A stretch of 63,625 nt of DNA from an uncultured Bacteroidales bacterium (lineage in GTDB: Bacteria; Bacteroidota; Bacteroidia; Bacteroidales; Paludibacteraceae): positions 16,018 to 79,642 of the forward strand of contig CADBZO010000003.1 of the NCBI GenBank assembly GCA_902799185.1, in the 5' to 3' direction. Positions 17,012 through 23,971 of the stretch are shown here, in pieces. Made by a program: the position numbers and the translations under genes. Numbering within the stretch: the stretch's first letter is position 1; the number at the start of each line of letters is the position of its first letter. The notes beneath the pieces are model-generated. The model was not told the origin of the DNA. It ran no database searches and was given only the letters and a program-made list of their open reading frames with translations.

Positions 17012-17046
17012 AAAAAAATCTCGCTATAAAGCAGCGAGATTTTTTT
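17012..17046. terminator. Bidirectional terminator
   Basis: An ATCTCGCT/AGCGAGAT stem with a 7-nt loop is flanked by A and T runs. It serves the AI-2E operon and the converging acyl-CoA synthetase, whose stop codon lies in the stem. Confidence 0.9.
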
Positions 17047-18949
17047 CGTTCATGAGTTCCTTGCCTTCCGGCGTGTAGGCGTAGTCGATACGGTCTCGGA
17101 AGTAGGTCTCCACCTTTCCGCGTACGACCTTCATCGTGGAGTTGACCAGGTGGTTCTGTTCCGTCCATGGCTCGTCCAGTACCGCTATAGCGGCAGGCAG
17201 CCAGGCTTCGGGGAAGATACCGTCCCGGCTTCCGCCCGGACGATAGGAGTCCACCTCGCTCTGGATCTTGAGGAGCATGCACTCCTTGCCCTCGCGGGTA
17301 GCGGGGTCTTTGCCCTGACTCTTTGTCCACGCCTGCAGCGCCTCTTTGTTCGGCACCATGAGGAGAATCGTATAAGGGTCCTGGTTGTTATGCAGGATAC
17401 ACTGATCGACATATACACTGCCGTCCGTCAGCGAGTCCTCGAAGCCCTCCGGGCTGTATTTCTCGCCGTCGGCGCGGATGAGCAGCGATTTGAACCGTCC
17501 TACTACCCACAGGTAGCCCGGGTGCTCTTGGGTCACATAGCCCATGTCGCCCGTGTGGAGCCATCCGTCGATGACGGTGGCTGCGGTGCTCTCGGGGTTC
17601 TTCCAGTAACCTGCCATCACGTTCTCTCCCTTGATGACTATCTCGCCGCGCTCGCCGTCCGGCACAATATTACCTTCTGAGTCGCAAATCTTCAGTTCCA
17701 TCGGCGTGACGATGCGTCCGGACGACCCGAAGATAGCTCCGTCGGGGGAGTTGGAGCAGATGATAGGCGTAGCCTCGCTCAGTCCGTAGCCCTGGAACAT
17801 CGGCATCCCTACCGCACAGAAATAGCGTTGCAACGCAATGTCGAGCAGTGCGCCGCCGCCGACGAAGAACTTCATCCGTCCGCCGAAGTTCTCCCGTACG
17901 GCTTTGAAGATGAGGCGGTCAAAGAGCTTCACCAGCGGCCATCGCCATGCATTGCGCCATCCGCCCCGGTTCCAGTACTCGCGGTTATAGGCGATGGCGT
18001 TGTTGAGGGCGAAGTTATAGAGTTTCTCCACTTTCGGCCCTTTGGCATGGATGGCGGTCTCGATGCTCTTGCGGAAATTACGCGCCAGCGCCGGTACGGA
18101 GAGCATCACATGGGGGCGCACCTCTTTGATGGCTACAGGGATGTTTTTGAGCGTTGCCATCGCCGTCTTGCCTACCGGCACGGTAGCTATGGAGCCTCCG
18201 TAACTCATCATTGTATAGAAGCCCGCTACGTGCGCAAAACAGTGGTCCAGCGGCAAAATGATGAGCATGACGTCATCTATATCGCAATGGATAACCGAAC
18301 TGCCCTGCTCCACGTTCGCCGTGTAGTTGCGGTGGGTGAGGAGAATACCTTTCGGGTCAGCCGTAGTACCGGAGGTGTAGCTGATATTGGCATAGTCGTC
18401 GGGTCCGACGGAGGAATAACGGGCTTGGAAGGAAGCCGGGTCTTTGGCCAGCAACTCGTCGCCCAGCCGGATCACCTCGTCGATGTGAATCTCTTTCTCC
18501 TCATAACTCTCCAGCGGGTCGAAGACAATCACTCTCTCCACCAGCGGGCAGTCGGCAATGATCTTGCGGATCTTCGGCAGCTGCTGGCCGGAGCACATGA
18601 CAAACCGTGCGTCGGAGTGCCGGATACGGAAGAGCAGATCGCTTGCTTCCTCCAGCTTGATACTCAGCGGTACGTTCACGCCTCCGGCGTAGAGGATACC
18701 TAACTCCCCCGTGACCCAGAGGTTGCGTCCCTGGCTGAGGAGTGCCACGCGCTCGCCTTTCTGCAACCCCAGCGCCATCATGCCGGCACCGATGCGGTGG
18801 GCTATCTCCCGCGTCTCGCGGAAAGAGGTTGTTTCCCATTTATCGTTAATCTTCTCGCGCAGGAATACATGCTCGCTGTAACGGCGCGTGTAGTGCTCCA
18901 CGAAATCAATAATCGTAGGTCTCTCTTTGGTCATCTTTTCCATATTCAT
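17024..18949 (-). CDS. Long-chain acyl-CoA synthetase, large type (FAA1/TIGR-like)
   Basis: About 641 residues, longer than the two ligases at the window start and of a different subfamily. The adenylation P-loop is YTSGTTADPKGILLTH near residue 190, with GYGLSEATPII, HTGDMGYV and the C-terminal catalytic-Lys region NSTMKVVRGKVE. It lacks a signal peptide. The start is MNMEKMTKERP at 18949, only about 14 nt after the -7 box; 18943 is an alternative ATG. Expected to activate long-chain fatty acids for membrane-lipid recycling. Confidence 0.9.
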   Translation of the reverse strand: MNMEKMTKERPTIIDFVEHYTRRYSEHVFLREKINDKWETTSFRETREIAHRIGAGMMALGLQKGERVALLSQGRNLWVTGELGILYAGGVNVPLSIKLEEASDLLFRIRHSDARFVMCSGQQLPKIRKIIADCPLVERVIVFDPLESYEEKEIHIDEVIRLGDELLAKDPASFQARYSSVGPDDYANISYTSGTTADPKGILLTHRNYTANVEQGSSVIHCDIDDVMLIILPLDHCFAHVAGFYTMMSYGGSIATVPVGKTAMATLKNIPVAIKEVRPHVMLSVPALARNFRKSIETAIHAKGPKVEKLYNFALNNAIAYNREYWNRGGWRNAWRWPLVKLFDRLIFKAVRENFGGRMKFFVGGGALLDIALQRYFCAVGMPMFQGYGLSEATPIICSNSPDGAIFGSSGRIVTPMELKICDSEGNIVPDGERGEIVIKGENVMAGYWKNPESTAATVIDGWLHTGDMGYVTQEHPGYLWVVGRFKSLLIRADGEKYSPEGFEDSLTDGSVYVDQCILHNNQDPYTILLMVPNKEALQAWTKSQGKDPATREGKECMLLKIQSEVDSYRPGGSRDGIFPEAWLPAAIAVLDEPWTEQNHLVNSTMKVVRGKVETYFRDRIDYAYTPEGKELMNEKNLAAL

Positions 18950-18962
18950 TACTTTTGCGGAT

Positions 18963-18994
18963 GCAAAGGTACTACTTTTTTCTGATATATGCAA
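18963..18994 (-). promoter_or_regulatory. Promoter of the large acyl-CoA synthetase
   Basis: -7 box TACCTTTGC (18963-18971), 20-nt spacer, -33 TTG (18992-18994) in TTGCATATATCAG. The -33 box touches the upstream gene's terminator. Confidence 0.85.
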
Positions 18995-19023
18995 AAAAAA
19001 AGACACCGAAATGTCTTTTTTTT
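18993..19023 (-). terminator. Terminator of the DUF4491/winged-helix pair
   Basis: AGACA/TGTCT stem, loop CCGAAA, with A and T tracts on both sides, just after the DUF4491 stop codon. Confidence 0.8.
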
Positions 19024-19029
19024 AGTACT

Positions 19030-19317
19030 TCAGTATTTCCTCTTGGGGTTCTTGGGAAACCAGCCTTTGCGAACGCGGTCGCGTTGCTTGAAGACCTCAC
19101 CGATGCCCCAGAAAGCGGAGAAGGCAAAGATACCCAGGAAGATGGATACGTACGTGTTTGCTACAAACAGCGACGCGCCGGCGGCGATGAGTCCTACGAT
19201 GAGGAACGCCCACCACGAGCGCACGCCGAAATAATACTCCGCCTTGATCACCAGCGGGTGGAAGAGGCCGATACACAGAAAGGCACCGGCGCCTAATAAC
19301 AGTCCTTCGTAATTCAT
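19030..19317 (-). CDS. DUF4491-like small membrane protein
   Basis: A 95-residue protein with three predicted membrane helices (about 5-25, 33-52, 55-75) and a basic C-terminal tail (KNPKRKY). It opens with NYEGLLLGAGAFLCIGLFHPLVIKAEY in pieces typical of the DUF4491 family of Bacteroidetes and Firmicutes; function unknown. It follows the winged-helix gene by 4 nt and the two end at one terminator, so they are co-transcribed. Confidence 0.8.
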   Translation of the reverse strand: MNYEGLLLGAGAFLCIGLFHPLVIKAEYYFGVRSWWAFLIVGLIAAGASLFVANTYVSIFLGIFAFSAFWGIGEVFKQRDRVRKGWFPKNPKRKY

Positions 19318-19321
19318 ATTG

Positions 19322-19645
19322 TCATTTCTTGAGTTGGGTGATTTTACCGGCGTAGGTGCAGTCCGGGTAGGTGCCGCGGATGGTCTCGATAGGCGCAGAT
19401 TTGGAAAACCCTAATTTGCGCCGCAGGGCGTTCAGGTGCACGTCTATGGTCCCCGTGTCGTACCGGAAGCGCTCGCCCCATACGCGCTCCAACAATTTGT
19501 CGCGCGTGCATATATGGTTGGCGTGCGAAGACAGGTAATCCAGCAGCCCGAACTCCAGTCCGGTCAACCGTATCTCCCTGCCGTCCTTCCGGACAACCCG
19601 CTTCTCGCGGTCCGCTTCTATGCCGGTTCCTATCAGATGGTACAT
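19322..19645 (-). CDS. Stand-alone OmpR/PhoB-type winged-helix DNA-binding protein
   Basis: A 107-residue protein consisting of a trans_reg_C domain only: RLTGLEFGLLDYLSSHANHI, then LLERVWGE and the recognition and wing part TIDVHLNALRRKLG...IETIRGTYP. No receiver domain is present, so it is not controlled by ordinary phospho-transfer. The start is the ATG at 19645 (MYHLIGTGIEAD); the promoter lies 16 nt upstream. It could regulate its own operon or the neighbouring acyl-CoA synthetase. Confidence 0.85.
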   Translation of the reverse strand: MYHLIGTGIEADREKRVVRKDGREIRLTGLEFGLLDYLSSHANHICTRDKLLERVWGERFRYDTGTIDVHLNALRRKLGFSKSAPIETIRGTYPDCTYAGKITQLKK

Positions 19646-19661
19646 GTTCTTCAATCAGGCT

Positions 19662-19693
19662 GCAAAGGTAGTGCATTTTTTTGAATTGTGCAA
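19662..19693 (-). promoter_or_regulatory. Promoter of the winged-helix gene
   Basis: -7 box TACCTTTGC (19662-19670), 20-nt spacer, -33 TTG (19691-19693). Confidence 0.8.
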
Positions 19694-19742
19694 ATAAAAA
19701 TCTCCAAAATGCCGTGCAGAATTGATTTTTCTTCTGAAATTC

Positions 19743-19774
19743 TTGCGTAATTCCAAAAAAATATGTACCTTTGC
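19743..19774 (+). promoter_or_regulatory. Promoter of the secreted 155-residue protein
   Basis: -33 TTG (19743-19745, TTGCGTAATTCCA), 20-nt spacer, -7 box TACCTTTGC (19766-19774). Confidence 0.8.
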
Positions 19775-19803
19775 AGTCATAACCAATAAAACACATCAAT
19801 AAT

Positions 19804-20271
19804 ATGAAAAAACTTTTACTTCTTACTGCTCTTTTGTTTAGTGCCGCGATAGTGGTACCGGCACAGAAAATTGAACGAGAATGGGTGGATTTGGCGTTGC
19901 CGAGTGGTACGCTTTGGGCTGCTCAGCCCGAAGAGGGATACTATACCTACAATCAGGCAAGAGAGGCTTTCGGCGGGCAGTTACCTACAGAATGGCAATG
20001 GGACGAACTCATCAAAAGCTGCGACATTGAAGAGGACTATGGCAAAAAGTCTTTTTTGAAATTAACAGGAAAGAACGGTAATACTTTGGTTATACCTTCA
20101 ATGGGTATGATGGCTATGGGCTCGAAACCCCATGATTTGGATAAGTTCGCTTTTTGGTCGTTTACAACGGCATATTATGATAAGAAATATGCCTTTTACT
20201 TTGGTAACACTGTCGAAGTGCGGCAGGCGAACAAGTCTTGGCACATACCTGTTCTGTTAGTTAACAAATAG
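19804..20271 (+). CDS. Secreted protein of unknown function
   Basis: A 155-residue protein with a clear Sec signal peptide (MKKLLLLTALLFSAAIVVPA, cleavage near AQ). The mature start WVDLALPSGTLWA is a sequence found in many secreted Bacteroidetes and Fibrobacter proteins (the Fibro-slime/major paralogous domain type). There is no lipobox and no catalytic motif I recognise. It is monocistronic, with its own promoter and no close downstream gene. Confidence 0.7.
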   Translation: MKKLLLLTALLFSAAIVVPAQKIEREWVDLALPSGTLWAAQPEEGYYTYNQAREAFGGQLPTEWQWDELIKSCDIEEDYGKKSFLKLTGKNGNTLVIPSMGMMAMGSKPHDLDKFAFWSFTTAYYDKKYAFYFGNTVEVRQANKSWHIPVLLVNK

Positions 20272-20336
20272 CACAGACTTTTTTCTGGCAGCGTGAACCT
20301 TCGCATGCGCGCGATTTGTACGGACGTGTTTCTGTT

Positions 20337-20380
20337 AAATCGGGTATATCGTGTGCGTAAATCGGGTATATCGTGTGCGT
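20337..20380. repeat. 22-bp direct repeat, two exact copies
   Basis: Two adjacent identical copies (20337-20358 and 20359-20380) beginning AAATCGGGTATATC. They lie in the 435-nt gap before the next secreted protein, where I see no gene. Confidence 0.85.
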
Positions 20381-20487
20381 AAACGATACGATGGTTTACT
20401 CGGTGCGCCTTATGCAAGACGTGAAATAAAGCCCCGACGAACGTAGATTTGTGTTTTTGAGAAGCATATTGTCTCATGAATTTGATA

Positions 20488-20519
20488 AGCGGTAGCCTGA
20501 AACGGACTACCGCTTTTTT
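20488..20519 (+). terminator. Rho-independent terminator
   Basis: AGCGGTAG/CTACCGCT stem, 11-nt loop, then six T. It lies far (about 220 nt) downstream of the secreted 155-residue gene. Confidence 0.7.
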
Positions 20520-20532
20520 ATCGTGTTTAACT

Positions 20533-20582
20533 GTCGGCATACATGCCGACCTTTTCTCGGACTCTCATCGGACCTTTATCGG
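20533..20582. repeat. Palindrome plus GTCCGATGAGAG-family repeats
   Basis: GTCGGCAT-AC-ATGCCGAC (20533-20550) followed by CTCGGACTCTCATCGGACC words; on the other strand these read GTCCGATGAGAGTCC. The family recurs at 9199-9221, 37702-37730 and 50634-50668. Confidence 0.65.
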
Positions 20583-20630
20583 CTTTACCCTCACGCCTCT
20601 CCCCAATAGTGGTGAAATTGCGTTCCGGGC

Positions 20631-20662
20631 TTGCAGGAAAGGAGATTTTTTTGTAATTTTGC
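20631..20662 (+). promoter_or_regulatory. Promoter of the 519-residue secreted protein
   Basis: -33 TTG (20631-20633), 20-nt spacer, -7 box TAATTTTGC (20654-20662). Confidence 0.8.
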
Positions 20663-20706
20663 ACAAAATTTAACAATACACAATTAATAATAAAAAAAAC
20701 AAGCTT

Positions 20707-22266
20707 ATGAGAAAAATGTTCTTTTTAGCAGCCTTAGGGCTGAGTGCGATGGTGCAGGCCGTCGAGTTGGACTATTACAAAACACTTATTGACGAGCAGG
20801 CGGATGCGACCAAGGGGCAGACCCAGTTGTACGCGCTGGAGTATAGTACAGACGGCAGTCTGTATCTGCTATCCAGTTACCAGACGGCTTCCGCCGAAGA
20901 GGTGGGTATGAATTTCAATGGCAGTACTTACCAAGGAGCCACTGCCAGCAAGTGGGGTTCGCGTGCCGGAGATATGAAATACTCCAACTTGCGCAACTCG
21001 TTCCTTGCCAAGATTGACGCCAACGGCGATCTGCTGTGGGCTCGCGCCGACACGACGGGCGACTATGATTTGGCAAATACGGCAGTGGCTGCTACCGCGG
21101 ACGGCGGTGTCATTTATGCCGACAAGTTCCGCACCCGCAAGGGCGTGTATATGGGCTTTATCAATGTGTATGACAAGAATGGAAACGTGGTAGGCAGCAA
21201 TAACATGTCGTTCACCAACTACGACTCTATCGTAGTGGACGGCAAGAAAGTATTCCGTAAAGAGGCTTTCTCATGGGCAGGCGTAGCGTTGAGCGAGGAC
21301 AGTTTCGTATATGTGGCAGGTGCTCAGGCTGACACCCTTCTGCCGGTATGGAACGACTCGATTTTCCCGCGTAAGGCTTGGAACACCAAAGGCGCCATGA
21401 GCAGCAACTGTAATACGGTTATTCTGAAATACAAAGCGCAGTACAACCAGTTTCATGACCTGGACTATGTAGGCGCCGTAATCAACAGCGACGAACTGGT
21501 GTATGACCGTCCGCTCGGTCTGCACTACGAGAACGGCAAACTGTATGTAGCCGGTACGTACAGCAACGGCACTGAGACCGGTATCTATGCGGCGCGCTAT
21601 GACAAGAACCTCAACCGCGAGTATATCCAGTACCACCCGGTAAACGGTTCGCTGCAGTTCCAGCAGACCAAGTTCGAAGACGGCAAGATCTATGTTTGCG
21701 GCGGTCTGGCGAAAGGCAGTATTACCGTGGGCGACAAGACCCTCGCTACCAACGGTAATTTCAACCACGGTCTGGTCTATGTGATGAGCATGGCAGACGG
21801 TTCGGTAGTGGATGCCGCAGTATATTCGGCAGCAAATAATGCATTGAATATTACGATTGCAGCTTTCGTATCCAATGATGGAGTTGTTGCATACAACTAT
21901 GAATTTGGAAGTCTGAGAGCTCTTCATTATGACAAAAATATGAATCTGGTGAGCACCGATACGCTGGCTACAGGCGGTGGTTCGTCAAACGTCTCGGTGG
22001 TTGGACGCAGTGCCGACGGTAAGAAGACCGCAGTAGGGCTTCGCGCACGCACAACGGCAGACTTCAATCTCTTAGGAGAGACAATGAACTTCGCCGACAA
22101 AACCAACTGGTACAGCGTGTTAGCCGTGCTGAATACCGCAGGTCAGAAAGAGGATACAGGCGTAGAGAATGTACAAGGGGAAAATGTACAATGTACCAAG
22201 TTCATCAAGAACGGTCAACTCTATATCCGCTATAACGGAAGAACGTACAATGTATTAGGATTCTAA
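20707..22266 (+). CDS. Secreted repeat-type protein with putative T9SS C-terminal tail
   Basis: A 519-residue protein with a signal peptide (MFFLAALGLSAMVQA). The body is a series of beta-rich segments pairing 'YALEYSTDGSLYLL', 'AKIDANGDLLWAR', 'VYVAGTYSNGT' type strands, suggesting a beta-propeller or SBBP-like fold. The last ~25 residues, KFIKNGQLYIRYNGRTYNVL, match the tail of the pectinesterase in this window and look like a type IX secretion sorting tail. The preceding NVQGENVQCT is encoded by a GTACAA repeat. Export across the outer membrane is inferred from the tail. Confidence 0.75.
   Translation: MRKMFFLAALGLSAMVQAVELDYYKTLIDEQADATKGQTQLYALEYSTDGSLYLLSSYQTASAEEVGMNFNGSTYQGATASKWGSRAGDMKYSNLRNSFLAKIDANGDLLWARADTTGDYDLANTAVAATADGGVIYADKFRTRKGVYMGFINVYDKNGNVVGSNNMSFTNYDSIVVDGKKVFRKEAFSWAGVALSEDSFVYVAGAQADTLLPVWNDSIFPRKAWNTKGAMSSNCNTVILKYKAQYNQFHDLDYVGAVINSDELVYDRPLGLHYENGKLYVAGTYSNGTETGIYAARYDKNLNREYIQYHPVNGSLQFQQTKFEDGKIYVCGGLAKGSITVGDKTLATNGNFNHGLVYVMSMADGSVVDAAVYSAANNALNITIAAFVSNDGVVAYNYEFGSLRALHYDKNMNLVSTDTLATGGGSSNVSVVGRSADGKKTAVGLRARTTADFNLLGETMNFADKTNWYSVLAVLNTAGQKEDTGVENVQGENVQCTKFIKNGQLYIRYNGRTYNVLGF
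22168..22200. repeat. Short tandem repeat, family GTACAA, before the C-terminal tail
   Basis: AATGTACAAGGGGAAAATGT-type words encode NVQGENVQCT, the hinge before the putative sorting tail. Confidence 0.6.
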
Positions 22267-22291
22267 GAATCCGGTAAGCCATAAGATAAAA

Positions 22292-22325
22292 AATACGGCT
22301 CGCAGTGATGCGGGCCGTATTTGTC
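22292..22325. terminator. Bidirectional terminator between convergent genes
   Basis: AATACGGC/GCCGTATT stem with a 14-nt loop and T tract, 25 nt after the secreted-protein stop codon. Confidence 0.8.
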
Positions 22326-22358
22326 TTTTGTCTTTCGACTTTCGACTTTTGTCTTTCA
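22322..22358. repeat. Short tandem repeat, family GTCTTTTGTCTTTC
   Basis: GTCTTTTGTCTTTCGACTTT words run up to the stop codon of the OB-fold lipoprotein. The family recurs at 25183-25244 and, in frame, at 26821-26858. Confidence 0.75.
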
Positions 22359-22793
22359 CTCCTCCGTGATGATCTCGTAGGAGAGGGCATTGACGTAATA
22401 CTTGCGGACGGTGGAGGAGAAAGCGCAGGCCTCTTCACCTTCGTGGTGGTGTTCCTCTGCTGCCGGTTGCCCTTCTACCGGTACGTCAATAGCCTGCACT
22501 ACTCCGCGGACACGCAGGGTGTTGTTGATGCACTCAGGCGCAAACGCCTCAAATCCTACGGCATTGCAACGCAGGAATACGCCTTGCTCACCGCCGTTGA
22601 GGAACGCCTTGCGTCCGCCGTGCTTGCAGAGGTGCATACAATAGCCCTCCACGAGAATGGTGTCGCCTGCGAGCGAGTCACCTGTGGTCAATACGTCACC
22701 AACCGAATAAACGGTCTCTTGCACTTGTGCCTGTTTCTGGCACGCAGTAAACGCTACCAGCGCTACTGCCATCATCAAAAGAATCTTTTTCAT
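22356..22793 (-). CDS. Small lipoprotein with OB-fold-like domain
   Basis: A 145-residue lipoprotein: signal peptide MKKILLMMAVALVAFTAC with the lipidated Cys near residue 18. The mature part contains VEGYCMHLCKHGGRKAFLNG, a Cys/His-containing strand pair seen in small Bacteroidales OB-fold envelope proteins, then VRGVVQAIDV and a His/Glu-rich stretch (EEHHHEGEE) that could bind metal. Function unknown. It is the last gene of the DUF6850/DUF4876/TonB locus, 11 nt after DUF6850. Confidence 0.7.
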   Translation of the reverse strand: MKKILLMMAVALVAFTACQKQAQVQETVYSVGDVLTTGDSLAGDTILVEGYCMHLCKHGGRKAFLNGGEQGVFLRCNAVGFEAFAPECINNTLRVRGVVQAIDVPVEGQPAAEEHHHEGEEACAFSSTVRKYYVNALSYEIITEE

Positions 22794-22804
22794 TGTTATA
22801 ATGG

Positions 22805-23947
22805 TTAAAAAGTTAATCCTGTTTCGATACCTACCTGCCAGGCATGTGCGTTCTCGTATTGATGGAGTCGCGCCTGCGCACCCACGAGCCAGGAGAACTT
22901 GCCTTTCAGCGGGAAGGTGTATTGCAGATGTACGCACTCCTGTACATGCTGCATGAAGGCGTCGTAATCCACTTCTCCGGCAAACAGCAAATCACCCACA
23001 GGAAGCGGCAGACGGTAGTCGCCATATACATTCGCCAGCACGGTGTTGAGGCGGTAGTTGCGTGCGATGAGCAGCAACTGGTAATAGTTGTTGGCATTGT
23101 CCCCGTAGAGATACTGGCTGCCGCGTTTGAGTTCGAGCGCTGCGGTAGCCAGTACGCGCCAGCGCTCAGCGGCATAGCCCAACTGCGCCGTCAGCGTGTG
23201 GGTGTGAAGACCGGCGATAGGAACCTGGGTGTTGATGGTCAGTTCTTTCGTCAGATGAATCCAGTCGTACTGCACACCCGCCATGAAGCCGGTTGTAGGC
23301 AGTAGTTGGATACCTACGCCGGCACGATAGCCGCTGTAGTAACTGATTTTGTTGTTCGACGAGAAACGCGTGTACGGCTCCGTGTCGTTCGCCATATGAT
23401 AGATGGTCGTCTCCCCCAACTCCGAATAGAACCGCACCTCGTTGTTCTGTTTATACCTTCCTCCGTACGCAATGAGACACAGGGCATAGCGTTGCCATTG
23501 ATAGCCTACGGAAGCTTCTATGCGCAGGTCGGATACCTTGTTCTTCGCACGTGGGTCGCGCATGCGATAACTCTGTTCGGCGCGGAACTGCAGCGCGGCG
23601 TGCCATAGAAGGTGGTTCTTGCGCATTCGGTAGCCACCGTAGAAGGAATAGGTCTCACGCCGCATGTCGCCGCCGATGGTATCCACCGTCAGGTATGGCG
23701 CCGTCAGGCGGAAATCCGCATTGTCCACATAGCGTGTCTGTCGGTTGTCCTCCCAGCGGTACGACGCCTCGCCAAAAACACGGCTCACCTCATTGAAATC
23801 ATACACGGACTGCGCCTGAACGGCAAAACCGCCTCTCTGCCTGCCCTCGATAACCTGCGTGCCCCTGCCGAACGAGCCGGAGAGGGTAAGGTCCGTGCGG
23901 GCCGTGTCCGTGACCAATGCAGTTATTATGGCTAATAAGATTTTCAC
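22805..23947 (-). CDS. DUF6850-like outer-membrane beta-barrel protein
   Basis: A 380-residue protein with a short signal peptide and a body made of alternating amphipathic strands ending in the aromatic residue typical of outer-membrane barrels (VGIETGLTF). Order and neighbours (TonB receptor, DUF4876, DUF6850) match a locus I recognise from Bacteroides. No ATG is available: the start is a GTG at 23947 that belongs to a GAAAGGTGAAAATT repeat. It probably works with the receptor and surface lipoprotein in uptake of an unknown ligand, perhaps a metal complex. Confidence 0.75.
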   Translation of the reverse strand: MKILLAIITALVTDTARTDLTLSGSFGRGTQVIEGRQRGGFAVQAQSVYDFNEVSRVFGEASYRWEDNRQTRYVDNADFRLTAPYLTVDTIGGDMRRETYSFYGGYRMRKNHLLWHAALQFRAEQSYRMRDPRAKNKVSDLRIEASVGYQWQRYALCLIAYGGRYKQNNEVRFYSELGETTIYHMANDTEPYTRFSSNNKISYYSGYRAGVGIQLLPTTGFMAGVQYDWIHLTKELTINTQVPIAGLHTHTLTAQLGYAAERWRVLATAALELKRGSQYLYGDNANNYYQLLLIARNYRLNTVLANVYGDYRLPLPVGDLLFAGEVDYDAFMQHVQECVHLQYTFPLKGKFSWLVGAQARLHQYENAHAWQVGIETGLTF

Positions 23948-23971
23948 CTTTCAATTTTCACCTTTCAATTT
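23943..23971. repeat. Short tandem repeat, family GAAAGGTGAAAATT
   Basis: Two units lie between DUF4876 and DUF6850; the GTG start of DUF6850 and the last DUF4876 codons are inside or next to it. Confidence 0.75.
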
